This document shows, one piece after another, positions 27,199-37,882 of a DNA stretch of 64,000 nt. How positions within the stretch are numbered: position 1 is the first letter of the stretch; each line of letters starts with the position of its first letter. The notes beneath the pieces are model-generated. The model was not told the origin of the DNA, did not search any database, and was given only the letters and a program-made list of their open reading frames with translations. A program made the position numbers and the translations under genes. The stretch is from Kocuria turfanensis (GTDB lineage Bacteria; Actinomycetota; Actinomycetes; Actinomycetales; Micrococcaceae): the NCBI RefSeq assembly GCF_001580365.1, contig NZ_CP014480.1:2813981-2877980 (forward strand), written 5' to 3'.

Positions 27199-28935
27199 TC
27201 AGCTCTCCCCGCGCCGGACGAGCCGGCCGCGCGGTGTCTCGAAGTCCACGGCGGTGCCCCGCAGGAAGGTCCTGCGCACCTTCCCGGACAGCGCCTTGCC
27301 CTGGTAGGGGGTGATCGGGTTCTTGTGGTGCAGCCGTCCGGCGTCGACCACGAACGCGTCGTCGGGCGCGAAGACCACCAGGTCCGCGTCGTAGCCCAGG
27401 GCCAGCTTGCCCTTGGACCGCAGGCCGGCCCGCTGGGCGGGCCTGGTGGACATCCACTCCACCACGCGTCCCAGGTCGATCCCGCGGCGCCGGGCCTCGG
27501 TCCAGATCAGCGACAGTCCCAGCTGCAGGGAGGAGACCCCGCCCCAGGCCACGCCGAAGTCGCCGTTGTCCAGGTCCTTGAGGTCCAGGGTCGAGGGGGA
27601 GTGGTCGGAGACGATGAAGTCGATGGTCCCGTCGATCAGCCCCTCCCACAGCAGCTCGCGGTTGCCGACCTCCCGCACGGGCGGGCAGCACTTGAACGCG
27701 GTGGCGCCGTTGGGCACCTCCTCGGCGAGCAGCGTCAGGTAGTGCGGGCAGGTCTCCACCGTGATGTCCAGGCCGTCCCGCTTGGCGGTGGCCAGCATGG
27801 GCAGCGCGTCCGAGGAGGACAGGTGCAGGATGTGCGAGCGCGCCCCGGTCCACCGGGTGCGCTCGATGACCTCGGCGATCGCCAGGTTCTCGGCGCCGCG
27901 GGGACGGGACCTCAGGAAGTTCTCGTAGACGTCGCCCTCGGGGCGCGGGGCGCGGTCGATGGCGCGGGAGTCCTCGGCATGCACGATCATCAGGGAGTCG
28001 AAGGTCTTGATCTCGGCGAGGTCCTCCTCCAGCTCGTCGGCCTCGAGGTGCGGGAACTCGTCCACGCCGGAGTGCAGCAGGAAGCACTTGAAGCCGAAGA
28101 CGCCGTCGTCGTGCAGCCCGCGCAGGTGGGGCTTGTTGCCGGGGATCGCCCCGCCCCAGAAGCCGACGTCCACGAAGACGTTGCCCTGGGCGAAGAGCCG
28201 CTTGTACTCCAGGGCCGGCACGTTGACCGTGGCGGGGATCGAGTTGAGCGGCATGTCCAGGACGGTGGTGACGCCGCCGGCCGCGGCGGCCCGGGTCGCG
28301 GAGGCGAAGCCCTCCCACTCGGTGCGGCCGGGCTCGTTGATGTGCACGTGGGTGTCCACCAGCCCGGGCAGCAGGGTCTCGTCCTCGGCCAGCTCCACGA
28401 CCTCGCGCCCGCACAGACCGGCCCCGAGGGGCTCGACGGCCACGATCCGCCCGCCGCGCACCCCGATCTCCCGGGGTGCGAAGCGGTCCCCGCACGAGAC
28501 GCGCCTCCCGCGCACCACGAGGTCGAACTCCCGCCGGTCGCCGGCGTCGGACCCCTGGTCGTCCGCTCCCGTGCGCGGGGCGTCGCCGGTGTCGTCGGGC
28601 AGCCCGTGCTCGCGCCGGTGGTCGGCGATCAGGCGGCGGATGCGCTCGGGGTCGTTGACGTCCTCGCTGACCTCGAGCTCGTGGGCCTGCTCGGCCTGAA
28701 AGGCCTCCTGCGCGGCGGCGGGCTTGGTGGCCGCACGGGCGGAGTCCTCCTGGGCGGTCGCCGCGGGGTCCCCGGGCAGCCGCGGCGGGCGGCCCGTGGC
28801 GTCTGCGGTGCCGTCCCCGCGCACCCCGTGCTCCGCGGGCGGCTGCCGGGGGGTCTGCTGCGGCTCCTGATCGCCGTCCCGATTCTCGGCCCGGACGGGA
28901 ATCTCCGGCTGCTGGGGCGTCTTCTTCTCGGTCAT
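27199..28935 (-). CDS. allB: Allantoinase with an N-terminal extension
   Basis: A 578-residue protein. The catalytic amidohydrolase begins at about residue 136 (FDLVVRGRRVS). Metal motifs are DTHVHINEPG (His 196 and 198), GFKCFLLHSG (the Lys that is carbamylated), MIVHAED, HILHLSSSDAL and DFIVSDHSPS. It hydrolyses allantoin to allantoate. The first 135 residues are hydrophilic, rich in Gln/Pro/Ala/Asp, and absent from the usual 450-residue enzyme; residues 96-112 (DPERIRRLIADHRREHG) could form a helix. It is the last gene of the hyi-tsr-gcl-glycerate kinase operon. Confidence 0.93.
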   Translation of the reverse strand: MTEKKTPQQPEIPVRAENRDGDQEPQQTPRQPPAEHGVRGDGTADATGRPPRLPGDPAATAQEDSARAATKPAAAQEAFQAEQAHELEVSEDVNDPERIRRLIADHRREHGLPDDTGDAPRTGADDQGSDAGDRREFDLVVRGRRVSCGDRFAPREIGVRGGRIVAVEPLGAGLCGREVVELAEDETLLPGLVDTHVHINEPGRTEWEGFASATRAAAAGGVTTVLDMPLNSIPATVNVPALEYKRLFAQGNVFVDVGFWGGAIPGNKPHLRGLHDDGVFGFKCFLLHSGVDEFPHLEADELEEDLAEIKTFDSLMIVHAEDSRAIDRAPRPEGDVYENFLRSRPRGAENLAIAEVIERTRWTGARSHILHLSSSDALPMLATAKRDGLDITVETCPHYLTLLAEEVPNGATAFKCCPPVREVGNRELLWEGLIDGTIDFIVSDHSPSTLDLKDLDNGDFGVAWGGVSSLQLGLSLIWTEARRRGIDLGRVVEWMSTRPAQRAGLRSKGKLALGYDADLVVFAPDDAFVVDAGRLHHKNPITPYQGKALSGKVRRTFLRGTAVDFETPRGRLVRRGES

Positions 28936-28981
28936 CGAGGTTCCTTCGTGTCGTCGGCGTCCGCACCGGCCGCCGGACCGG

Positions 28982-30148
28982 TCAGCTGGCCTGGGTCCCG
29001 GCGAGCAGGTCGGGGAGGTCGCGGGCGAGGCGGGCGCCCACCTGTTCGAGCAGCCGCCGCGCCTCCCGCATGCACGTGCGGGGGTCCGGCTCGAGCTCGG
29101 TCAGAGCGTAGGTGCGCCGGAAGCCGGCTTCGCGCAGCACGCGCGGCTCCAGGGTGGTCCGCCCGCAGACCGCGACCGCGGGCACGCCCGCGGACCGGGC
29201 CGTCTCCAGCACGCCCAGCGGCGTCTTGCCGCCGAGGGACTGCTCGTCCAGGCTGCCCTCGCCGGTGACCACGAGGTCCGCGCCGGCGAGCCGGTCCGCG
29301 AGGCCGACGAACTCGAGGACCACCGCGACGCCAGGGCGGCGGCGGGCGCCGAGCACGGCGAGGGCCGCGAAGCCCACGCCGCCGGCGGCACCGGCCCCGG
29401 GTGCCTCGGCGGCGCGCGCGGCGCTGTGCCCGAGGGCGTCGGCGAGCCGGTCCCGGAGGACCGTCAGGGCGGCGTCGAGCGCCCGCACCTGATCCGGGTC
29501 CGCGCCCTTCTGCGGGCCGAAGACCGCGGCGGCGCCGCGCTCGCCCAGCAGCGGGTGGTCGACGTCGGCGGCCAGCACGAACTCGGTGCCCGCCAGGCGC
29601 GGGTCGAGGTCGGTGAGGTCCACGCGGGCCAGACCGGCCAGGGCGGCCCCGCCCCGGCCCAGCTCCTCGCCCGCGGCGTCCAGCAGCCGGGCGCCCAGGG
29701 CCTGCAGCAGCCCGGCCCCGCCGTCCGTGCAGGCGCTGCCCCCGACGCCGAGCACCACGCGCTCGGCCCCGGCGTCGAGGGCGGCGCGGACCAGCTCACC
29801 GGTGCCGCGGCTCGTCGCGCCGCCGGCGTCGAGGACGGGCTGCCCGTTCTCGTCCACGGGCAGGGCCGCCAGCCCGGAGGCGAGGGCCATCTCGACCACC
29901 GCGGTGCGGTCCCGCAGGGCGAACTCCGCCTCGACGGGCTCGCCGACAGGACCGGTGACGGTGACGGGCGACGGGACGAACCCGGCGCCGAGGGCGGCCT
30001 CGAGGGTGCCCTCCCCGCCGTCGGCCACGGGCAGGCGGACCACCTCGGCGGAAGGGTCCACCGAGCGGATCCCCTCCTCCAGGGCCGCGGCCACGTCGGG
30101 GGCCTCGAGGGAGCCCTTGAACTTGTCCGGGGCGACGACGATGCGCAC
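28982..30148 (-). CDS. glxK: Glycerate kinase
   Basis: A 388-residue GarK/GlxK-type kinase: APDKFKGSLEAPDVAAALEEGI at the start, LPVADGGEGTLEAALGAGF, VLGVGGSACTDGGAGLLQALGARL, FGPQKGADPDQV, and DLVVTGEGSLDEQSLGGKTPLGV. It phosphorylates the glycerate made from glyoxylate by gcl and the reductase. GTG 30148 follows AGGAGGAC. It is in operon with gcl (44 bp) and allB. Confidence 0.92.
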   Translation of the reverse strand: MRIVVAPDKFKGSLEAPDVAAALEEGIRSVDPSAEVVRLPVADGGEGTLEAALGAGFVPSPVTVTGPVGEPVEAEFALRDRTAVVEMALASGLAALPVDENGQPVLDAGGATSRGTGELVRAALDAGAERVVLGVGGSACTDGGAGLLQALGARLLDAAGEELGRGGAALAGLARVDLTDLDPRLAGTEFVLAADVDHPLLGERGAAAVFGPQKGADPDQVRALDAALTVLRDRLADALGHSAARAAEAPGAGAAGGVGFAALAVLGARRRPGVAVVLEFVGLADRLAGADLVVTGEGSLDEQSLGGKTPLGVLETARSAGVPAVAVCGRTTLEPRVLREAGFRRTYALTELEPDPRTCMREARRLLEQVGARLARDLPDLLAGTQAS

Positions 30149-30191
30149 GTCCGTCCTCCTGTCTGGTCGGTGCCGGCGCGGTGCCGGCGGG

Positions 30192-31967
<1,776 letters not shown>

Positions 31968-32025
31968 GGTGAACTCCTTGGAGGCAGGACCCGGGATCGG
32001 GCCGGGAGGCGGTGGGCTGGGTGGG

Positions 32026-32961
32026 TCAGCGGCCGGAGCGGCCGGAGAGCTCCTCGGTGAGCTTGAACAGGCCGGAGTGGTCCAGGCCGCCGTCGCCGCG
32101 GGCCACCGTGGCGGCGACGAGCTGGGCGACGAGGGCGCCCAGCGGGACGGTGACCCCGGCCTCGCGGGCGGCGGCGGTCACGATGCCCATGTCCTTGTGG
32201 TGCAGCTGGAGCCGGAAGCCGGGCTCGAAGTTGCGCTCGAGCATCTTCCGGCCCTTCTGGTCCAGCACCTTGGAGCCGGCCAGGCCGCCGCCGAGGACGG
32301 TCAGGGCGGCGCTCGTGTCCACCCCGTAGGCCTCGAGGAAGACGACGGCCTCGGCGAGGAGCTGGATGTTGCCGGCCACGACGAGCTGGTTGGCGGCCTT
32401 GACGGTCTGCCCGGAACCGGCGGGGCCCACGTGCACGATCGTCCTGCCGACGGCCTCGAGGACCGGCCGGGCGGCCTCGAAGTCCGCGGCCTCGCCCCCG
32501 ACCATGATCGACAGCGCCGCGTCGATCGCGCCCTGCTCGCCGCCGGAGACCGGGGCGTCCAGCGGGCGCAGGCCCGCCCGGGCGGCCTCCTCGGCGAGCC
32601 GGGCGGCGACGTCCGGGCGGATGGAGCTCGCGTCGATCCAGATCGTGCCCTGCTTCGCGCGGGCGAAGACGCCGTCCTCGCCGGTGACGACCCCCTCCAC
32701 GTCGGGGGAGTCGGGGACCATGGTGATCACGACGTCGGCGTCCCGGACGGACTCGGCCACGCTGGAGGCGCCCCGGCCGCCCGCCTCGACGAGCCGGTCG
32801 ACCTTGTCCGGGGAGCGGTTGAAGCCGACGACGTCGAAGCCCGCGGCGACGAGGTTCCGGGCCATGGGCAGGCCCATGATGCCGAGGCCGATGACGGTGA
32901 CGCTGCGGATGGCGGCGGGGGCGGTGCCGCCGGTGGCGGCGGCGTTCGCGGTGCTGGTCAT
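32026..32961 (-). CDS. glxR: Tartronate semialdehyde reductase
   Basis: A 311-residue beta-hydroxyacid dehydrogenase. The Rossmann motif is [29 protein letters not shown], the substrate-binding [12 protein letters not shown], the catalytic Lys lies in [24 protein letters not shown], and the C-terminus has [15 protein letters not shown]. It reduces tartronate semialdehyde (the gcl product) to D-glycerate. It lies between hyi and gcl in the same operon. The name GlxR here is the E. coli enzyme, not the corynebacterial CRP-type regulator. Confidence 0.92.
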   Translation of the reverse strand: MTSTANAAATGGTAPAAIRSVTVIGLGIMGLPMARNLVAAGFDVVGFNRSPDKVDRLVEAGGRGASSVAESVRDADVVITMVPDSPDVEGVVTGEDGVFARAKQGTIWIDASSIRPDVAARLAEEAARAGLRPLDAPVSGGEQGAIDAALSIMVGGEAADFEAARPVLEAVGRTIVHVGPAGSGQTVKAANQLVVAGNIQLLAEAVVFLEAYGVDTSAALTVLGGGLAGSKVLDQKGRKMLERNFEPGFRLQLHHKDMGIVTAAAREAGVTVPLGALVAQLVAATVARGDGGLDHSGLFKLTEELSGRSGR

Positions 32962-33004
32962 GGTGCGCTCCTCGAGGTGCTGATGGTGTCGGGAAGGAAA
33001 GGGC

Positions 33005-33811
33005 TCAGGCGCCGGTGCGGGACGCGGTCCGGGCGGAGAGCCACGCGAAGGGATCCTCCTGGGAGGCCTTGTACTCCAGGCCCACGCGGCCGGAGTAGCC
33101 GAGCGCCCGGCTGCGGTCGATCCACTGCTGGAGCGGGAGCTCACCCGTTCCGGGCTCGTGGCGGCCCGGCGCGTCGGCGATCTGGATGTGCCCGAACTCG
33201 GCCGCGTGCTGCTCGATGACCGCGGCGACGTCGTCGCCGTTGACGGCCAGGTGGTAGAAGTCGGCGAGCAGCCTGATGTTGTCCGCACCGGCCTGCCGGA
33301 CCTTCGTGATGACGTCCAGGGCGTCCTGGGCGGTCTTCAGCGGGTAGGCGGGCGTGCCCGAGACCGGCTCCAGCAGCACCGTGCCGCCGATGCGCGCGAC
33401 GCCCTGCGCGGCGGCCACGAGGTTCTGCACGGCCAGGGCGTCCTGCGCCGCGGGGGAGTGCTCGGGCTGCCGGTTGCCGTAGAGGGCGTTGAAGGCCGTG
33501 CAGCCGGTCCGCTCGCCGATGGCGGCGACCACGGCCACGTTCTCGGCGAACTCCGCCTCGCGGCCGATCCAGGACACGAGACCCCGGTCCCCGCCGGGCA
33601 TGTCGCCGGCGTCGAAGTTCAGCCCGCTCAGCTGCACGCCCGCGTCCCGGATCGCCGCCACGAAGGCGTCCACGTCGCGGTCCGCGGGGACCGGGCTCGC
33701 GAAGGGCCACCAGAACTCGACGGCGTCGAAGCCGGCCGCCCTGGCCGCGGCAGGGCGCTCCAGCAGGGGCAGATCGGTGAGCAGGATGGAGCAGTTCACG
33801 GTGTACGACAT
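33005..33811 (-). CDS. hyi: Hydroxypyruvate isomerase
   Basis: A 268-residue xylose-isomerase-like TIM barrel: NCSILLTDLPLLERPAAARAAGFDAVEFWWPF at the start, LEPVSGTPAYPLKT in the middle, HIQIADAPGRHEPGTGELP, and GLEYK near the end. It interconverts hydroxypyruvate and tartronate semialdehyde. It is the first gene of the operon that runs to allB; the promoter and two operator-like dyads lie directly upstream. Confidence 0.9.
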   Translation of the reverse strand: MSYTVNCSILLTDLPLLERPAAARAAGFDAVEFWWPFASPVPADRDVDAFVAAIRDAGVQLSGLNFDAGDMPGGDRGLVSWIGREAEFAENVAVVAAIGERTGCTAFNALYGNRQPEHSPAAQDALAVQNLVAAAQGVARIGGTVLLEPVSGTPAYPLKTAQDALDVITKVRQAGADNIRLLADFYHLAVNGDDVAAVIEQHAAEFGHIQIADAPGRHEPGTGELPLQQWIDRSRALGYSGRVGLEYKASQEDPFAWLSARTASRTGA

Positions 33812-33862
33812 CAGGTCCTCCTGGGTCGGGAGTGCGACGCGACGAGCACGTCTTTCGTATGG

Positions 33863-33878
33863 TGGAAATATATTTCTG
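33863..33878. promoter_or_regulatory. Candidate operator of the hyi-gcl-allB operon
   Basis: TGGAAATATATTTCTG has symmetric core GAAATATATTTC. It is nested in an outer exact inverted repeat TTTCGTA (33853-33859) / TACGAAA (33882-33888) sharing the same centre (33870.5). It covers about +4 to +19 of the predicted transcript, a repressor position. Confidence 0.65.
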
Positions 33879-33888
33879 TTCTACGAAA

Positions 33889-33917
33889 AGGCTACGACGT
33901 GTCGTGGGCCAGGTCAA
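33889..33917 (-). promoter_or_regulatory. Predicted promoter of the hyi operon
   Basis: -35 TTGACC (33912-33917), 17-bp spacer, -10 TAGCCT (33889-33894), with start expected near 33882. A second, weaker dyad TGAAAACTACTTTCCA (33926-33941) lies just upstream of the -35, so the promoter is bracketed by two operator-like sites. Confidence 0.6.
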
Positions 33918-34045
33918 CGCCCCGGTGAAAACTACTTTCCATGATGCGGAAGGAAGCGTGTCGTCGGTCGGTCCCGCACGTGGAAGGACCCCGCACCGCC
34001 ACGGCGAAGGGGCGGTGCGGGGTCCGGGGGCGCCGGCCCGTGGGA

Positions 34046-34867
34046 TCAGCGCAGCTTCATCTGCCGGTTGACGTCCTTGTAGAGCAGGTACCGGAAGCGG
34101 CCCGGGCCGCCGGCGTAGCAGGCCTGCGGGCAGAAGGCCCGCAGCCACATGAAGTCGCCGGCCTCGACCTCCACCCAGTCCTGGTTGAGCCGGTAGACGG
34201 CCTTGCCCTCGAGGACGTACAGGCCGTGCTCCATCACGTGGGTCTCGGCGAACGGGATCACCGCCCCGGGCTCGAAGGTCACGATCGTCACGTGCATGTC
34301 GTGCCGGACGTCGTCGGGGTCCACGAAGCGGGTGGTCGCCCACGTGCCGTCGGTGCCCGGCATGGGGGTGGGGTCGACCTCCTGGTCGGAGGTCACGAAC
34401 GGCTCGGGGACCTCGACGCCCTGGACGTACTCGTAGGCCTTGCGGATCCAGTGGAAGCGGGCGGGCTCGTCGCCGGTGCCGCGCACGGTCCACTCGCACT
34501 CCGGCGGCAGGAACGCGTAGCCGCCCGGGGTCAGCTCGTGCTCCTCGCCCTCCACGGTCAGGGTCAGGGTGCCCTCCATGAGGAACAGGACGCCTTCGAC
34601 GCCGGACTCCGTCTCGGGGCGGTCGCTGCCGCCGCCGGGGGCGACCTCCACGATGTACTGCGAGAAGGTCTCCGCGAACCCGGACAGGGGCCGGGCGAGC
34701 ACCCAGACCCTGGTGTCGTCCCAGAACGGGAGCCGGCTGGTCACGATGTCCCGCATGGTCCCGCGCGGGATCACCGCGTAGGCCTCCGTGAACATCGCCC
34801 GGTCGGTGAGCAGCTGGGACTGGTCCGGGTGCCCCCCGTGCGGGGCGTGGTAGGTGCGGTCGGTCAT
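34046..34867 (-). CDS. allE: (S)-ureidoglycine aminohydrolase
   Basis: A 273-residue bicupin. The N-terminal cupin contains GVEGVLFLMEGTLTLTVEG; the C-terminal one carries the metal motif ETHVMEHGLYVLEGKAVYRL and DFMWLRAFCPQACYAGG near the end. The family is Mn-dependent and hydrolyses (S)-ureidoglycine to (S)-ureidoglycolate and ammonia. ATG 34867 follows GGAGGCAACTGAC and sits two bases from the stop of the CitE-like gene, so it is the last of a four-gene unit. Its substrate would come from an allantoate amidohydrolase that is not in this window. Confidence 0.9.
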   Translation of the reverse strand: MTDRTYHAPHGGHPDQSQLLTDRAMFTEAYAVIPRGTMRDIVTSRLPFWDDTRVWVLARPLSGFAETFSQYIVEVAPGGGSDRPETESGVEGVLFLMEGTLTLTVEGEEHELTPGGYAFLPPECEWTVRGTGDEPARFHWIRKAYEYVQGVEVPEPFVTSDQEVDPTPMPGTDGTWATTRFVDPDDVRHDMHVTIVTFEPGAVIPFAETHVMEHGLYVLEGKAVYRLNQDWVEVEAGDFMWLRAFCPQACYAGGPGRFRYLLYKDVNRQMKLR

Positions 34868-34868
34868 G

Positions 34869-36221
34869 TCAGTTGCCTCCTGGGGTGGGGACGGCCGCGG
34901 CCGGCCGGGGGTGGGCGAGGGCGGCCAGCTCCCGGTGGTCCAGCCCGGCCGCCGCTGCCAGCTCCTCCGCGCCGATCGCGCCGCACAGCAGGCCGCGGTG
35001 GACGAACCGGGCGAGGGCCCGGGCGGTCGCGGGCTCGTCGGCGACGTCCGCGGCCTCGATGCCGGGCACCGAGCGGTTGCGGTAGACCTGCAGCCGGTGC
35101 GCGGACGCGTCGAACGAGCCCCGGTAGAACGCATAGTTCGTCAGGAAGCGGGTCGGCAGCTGGTGGGCGTGCAGGTCCCAGCCCTGGTAGAGGGCCCGCT
35201 CCAGGGAACGGCGGACCAGGCGGGCGTGCAGCGCCCAGGCCTCGCGCCGCTGGGCGGGATCGCCCACGGGCAGCCGGTTGGTGGACCCGTCGGAGAGCCG
35301 CACGCCGGTCCCGGCCACGGCGACCTGCATGACCTGCTTCGCGTGGTCGGCCACCGGGTGCTCCATCGACTGGAACTCCGCGGCCACCCCGAGGGAGGCG
35401 GAGTAGTCGTAGGTGCCGTAGTGCAGGGCCGTGACCCGTCCCTCGGCGACGCGCAGCATCGCCGGGATGGGGCACGTGCCGTCGAGCCCCAGGATCATCG
35501 GGGCCGTCTCCATCTGGATCTCGAAGCGCAGCCGGCCGTGCGCCAGGCCCAGGGCGTCCTCCAGCGCGCGGCAGGCCTCGGTCATCACCTGGACCTGCTC
35601 CACCGTGGAGACCTTCGGCAGGGTCAGCACCAGCCCGGCCGGCAGCCCGTCCGCGGCCGCTCCGGCCTCCATCAGGCCGCCCTCGCGCACGAGGGCGGTC
35701 ACGAACAGGTCCAGGGAGCGCAGCCCGCGCTCCCGGGTCCCGGCCTCCAGGCACTTGAAGCGGATCCCGGCGAACGCCGGCTGCGGCGAGTCCGCGCGGT
35801 GCCGGGCGAGCGCCATCGCGGCCACGGTGCGGGCGGCACCGACGGCGGCCTCGTCCTCCTCGGCGTCGGGCCGCTCGCCGTAGCCGTCCTCGAGGTCCAG
35901 GCGCAGGTCCTCGATCGGCTCCTCCCGCAGCTTGCGCCCGGTGCGGGTCACGACCTCCTCGCGCAGGTGCTCCTCCACCCCGGCCAGCTCGGCCAGGGCC
36001 GTGAGCCCGCCGGCCTCCGCGGCCGCGGCGAGCGCGGCCTCCCCCCACTCCCGGGCGGTGGCCGGGGTGACGAGGTCCGCGGGGACGTAGCAGGTGTGCA
36101 GCGGCTGCCGTGACCCGTCGTCGCCCGGGAAGCAGTGCTCCAGGTCCGCGTCGGTGCCCTCGAGCAGCTGGTCGGCGCGGCGGGCGAACGAGGCGGGCAG
36201 GCTCGTGCGCGTCCCGCTCAC
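34869..36221 (-). CDS. CitE/HpcH-like protein (DUF6986-type) of unknown activity
   Basis: A 450-residue protein with the ordered motifs of the citrate-lyase-beta/malyl-CoA-lyase fold: LRLDLEDGYG (about 125), GIRFKCLE (substrate Arg), TLPKVST, FEIQMETAPMIL (metal Glu) and LHYGTYDYSASLGV (metal Asp). It is longer than CitE (about 290) and has an extra N-terminal domain. GTG 36221 overlaps the aceB stop, and its own stop is two bases from allE, so it is tightly co-translated with glyoxylate and ureide enzymes. I recall the family as DUF6986. A C-C or C-N lyase acting on a glyoxylate adduct is plausible but unproven. Confidence 0.75.
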   Translation of the reverse strand: MSGTRTSLPASFARRADQLLEGTDADLEHCFPGDDGSRQPLHTCYVPADLVTPATAREWGEAALAAAAEAGGLTALAELAGVEEHLREEVVTRTGRKLREEPIEDLRLDLEDGYGERPDAEEDEAAVGAARTVAAMALARHRADSPQPAFAGIRFKCLEAGTRERGLRSLDLFVTALVREGGLMEAGAAADGLPAGLVLTLPKVSTVEQVQVMTEACRALEDALGLAHGRLRFEIQMETAPMILGLDGTCPIPAMLRVAEGRVTALHYGTYDYSASLGVAAEFQSMEHPVADHAKQVMQVAVAGTGVRLSDGSTNRLPVGDPAQRREAWALHARLVRRSLERALYQGWDLHAHQLPTRFLTNYAFYRGSFDASAHRLQVYRNRSVPGIEAADVADEPATARALARFVHRGLLCGAIGAEELAAAAGLDHRELAALAHPRPAAAVPTPGGN

Positions 36222-37834
36222 CGGCCCTCGATGAGGTCGTAGGCCGGCAGGGTCAGGAAGTCGACGTACTCCTCCCCCAGGACGAGGTCGGCGATGAGCC
36301 TGGCGGCGGGCTCGAAGTGCCGCTCGAAGAGCTCCGGGGCGACCTCCCCGCGCAGCACCTCCTTCTGCTGCTCGAGCACCTCGGCGACCAGCTCGCGGCT
36401 GGCCGTGTTCCCGGTGTCCTCGTAGACCACGCCGTTGCGGATCTGCTGCCAGACCTGGGAGCGGGAGATCTCGGCGGTCGCGGCGTCCTCCATGAGGTTG
36501 TGGATGGCCACCGCCCCGTTGCCCGACAGCCACACGGCGGTGTACCGGATCGCCACGTAGAGGTTGGCGGCCAGCTCCTTCTGCGTGCTGGTGCGCCCGG
36601 CGCTGGGGACGTCGAGCAGCTGCTCGGCGCTGACCTGCACCTCCTCGCGGAGCCGGTCGACCTGGTTGGGCTTCTCGCCCAGGACGTCGTCGAAGACCTC
36701 CCGGCAGGTCGGCACGAGGTCGGGGTGGGCCACCCAGGACCCGTCGAAGCCGTCCTCGGCCTCCCGCGTCTTGTCGGCCCGCACCTTGGCGAACGCGGCC
36801 TCCGTGGCCTCGGGGTCGCGCCGGTTCGGGATGACCGCGGCCATCCCGCCCATCGCGAAGGCCCCGCGGCGGTGGCAGGTCTTCACGAGCAGCTCGGTGT
36901 AGGCGCGCATCAGCGGGGCCGTCATGGTGATCGTCGACCGGTCGGCGAGCACGAAGCGCTCACCGGCGTCCCGGAAGTACTTGATGATGCTGAACAGGTA
37001 GTCCCAGCGCCCGGCGTTGAGCCCGGAGGCGTGCTCGCGCAGCTCGTAGAGGATCTCCTCCATCTGGAACGCGGCCGGGATCGTCTCGATGAGCACGGTC
37101 GCCCGGACGGTGCCGTGGTCGATGCCGAGGTGCTCCTCGGCGAAGGTGAACACGTCGTTCCACAGCCGCGCCTCGAGGTGGGACTCCATCTTGGGCAGGT
37201 AGTAGTACGGTCCGTGGCCGTTGGCCAGCAGCTGCTGGGCGGTGTGGAAGAAGTGCAGCCCGAAGTCCACGAGCGCGCCCGAGGCCGGCTGCCCGTCCAC
37301 CGTGACGTTGTACTCGGGCAGGTGCCAGCCGCGGGGGCGGGTGACCACGACGGCCAGCGGGGCGTCCTGGCGCAGCGCGTACTCCTTGCCGTCGGGCGAG
37401 GTGAAGGAGAGCGTGCCGCGGGCGGCGTCGCGCAGGTTCAGGATGCCGTCCACCTGGTTGTGCCAGGTGGGGCTCGAGGCGTCCTCGAGGTCGGCGAGCC
37501 AGACCTTCGCCCCCGAGTTCAGGGCGTTGATCGCCATCTTGGCGGGCGAGGCGGGCCCGGTCATCTCCACGCGCCGGTCCTGGAGGGCCTCCGGGGCCGG
37601 TGCCACCGTCCAGTCCCCCTCGCGGATCTCCCGGGTCTCGGGCAGGAAGTCGAGGGTCCCGGCGGACGCGGCGCGGCGCCGGTTCTGCTCACGGGCGCCG
37701 AGCAGCTCGGCGCGGCGGGGGGCGAAGCGGCGGTGCAGCTCGGCGACGAACTGGAGGGCGTCCTCGGTGAGGATCTCGCCGGCGCGCTCGAGGCCCTCCG
37801 GCACGGTGTGCTCGACGGTGTTCGTGGTGGTCAT
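36218..37834 (-). CDS. aceB: Malate synthase A
   Basis: A 538-residue isoform A enzyme. It has the LPETREIREGDWTVAP region, RPRGWHLPEYNVTVDGQPASGALVDFGLHFFH, YYLPKMESHLEARLWND, ATVLIETIPAAFQMEEILYEL, GRWDYLFSIIKYF, and the signature THPD-type segment here as SWVAHPDLVP. It condenses glyoxylate with acetyl-CoA to malate. No isocitrate lyase lies nearby, and the neighbours are ureide genes, so its glyoxylate probably comes from purines. It is flanked by malic enzyme and the CitE-like gene. Confidence 0.95.
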   Translation of the reverse strand: MTTTNTVEHTVPEGLERAGEILTEDALQFVAELHRRFAPRRAELLGAREQNRRRAASAGTLDFLPETREIREGDWTVAPAPEALQDRRVEMTGPASPAKMAINALNSGAKVWLADLEDASSPTWHNQVDGILNLRDAARGTLSFTSPDGKEYALRQDAPLAVVVTRPRGWHLPEYNVTVDGQPASGALVDFGLHFFHTAQQLLANGHGPYYYLPKMESHLEARLWNDVFTFAEEHLGIDHGTVRATVLIETIPAAFQMEEILYELREHASGLNAGRWDYLFSIIKYFRDAGERFVLADRSTITMTAPLMRAYTELLVKTCHRRGAFAMGGMAAVIPNRRDPEATEAAFAKVRADKTREAEDGFDGSWVAHPDLVPTCREVFDDVLGEKPNQVDRLREEVQVSAEQLLDVPSAGRTSTQKELAANLYVAIRYTAVWLSGNGAVAIHNLMEDAATAEISRSQVWQQIRNGVVYEDTGNTASRELVAEVLEQQKEVLRGEVAPELFERHFEPAARLIADLVLGEEYVDFLTLPAYDLIEGR

Positions 37835-37882
37835 GGCAGTTCCTCCTGGTGCGGGTGGGTCGGTGGACGGACGGGGAGCGGG

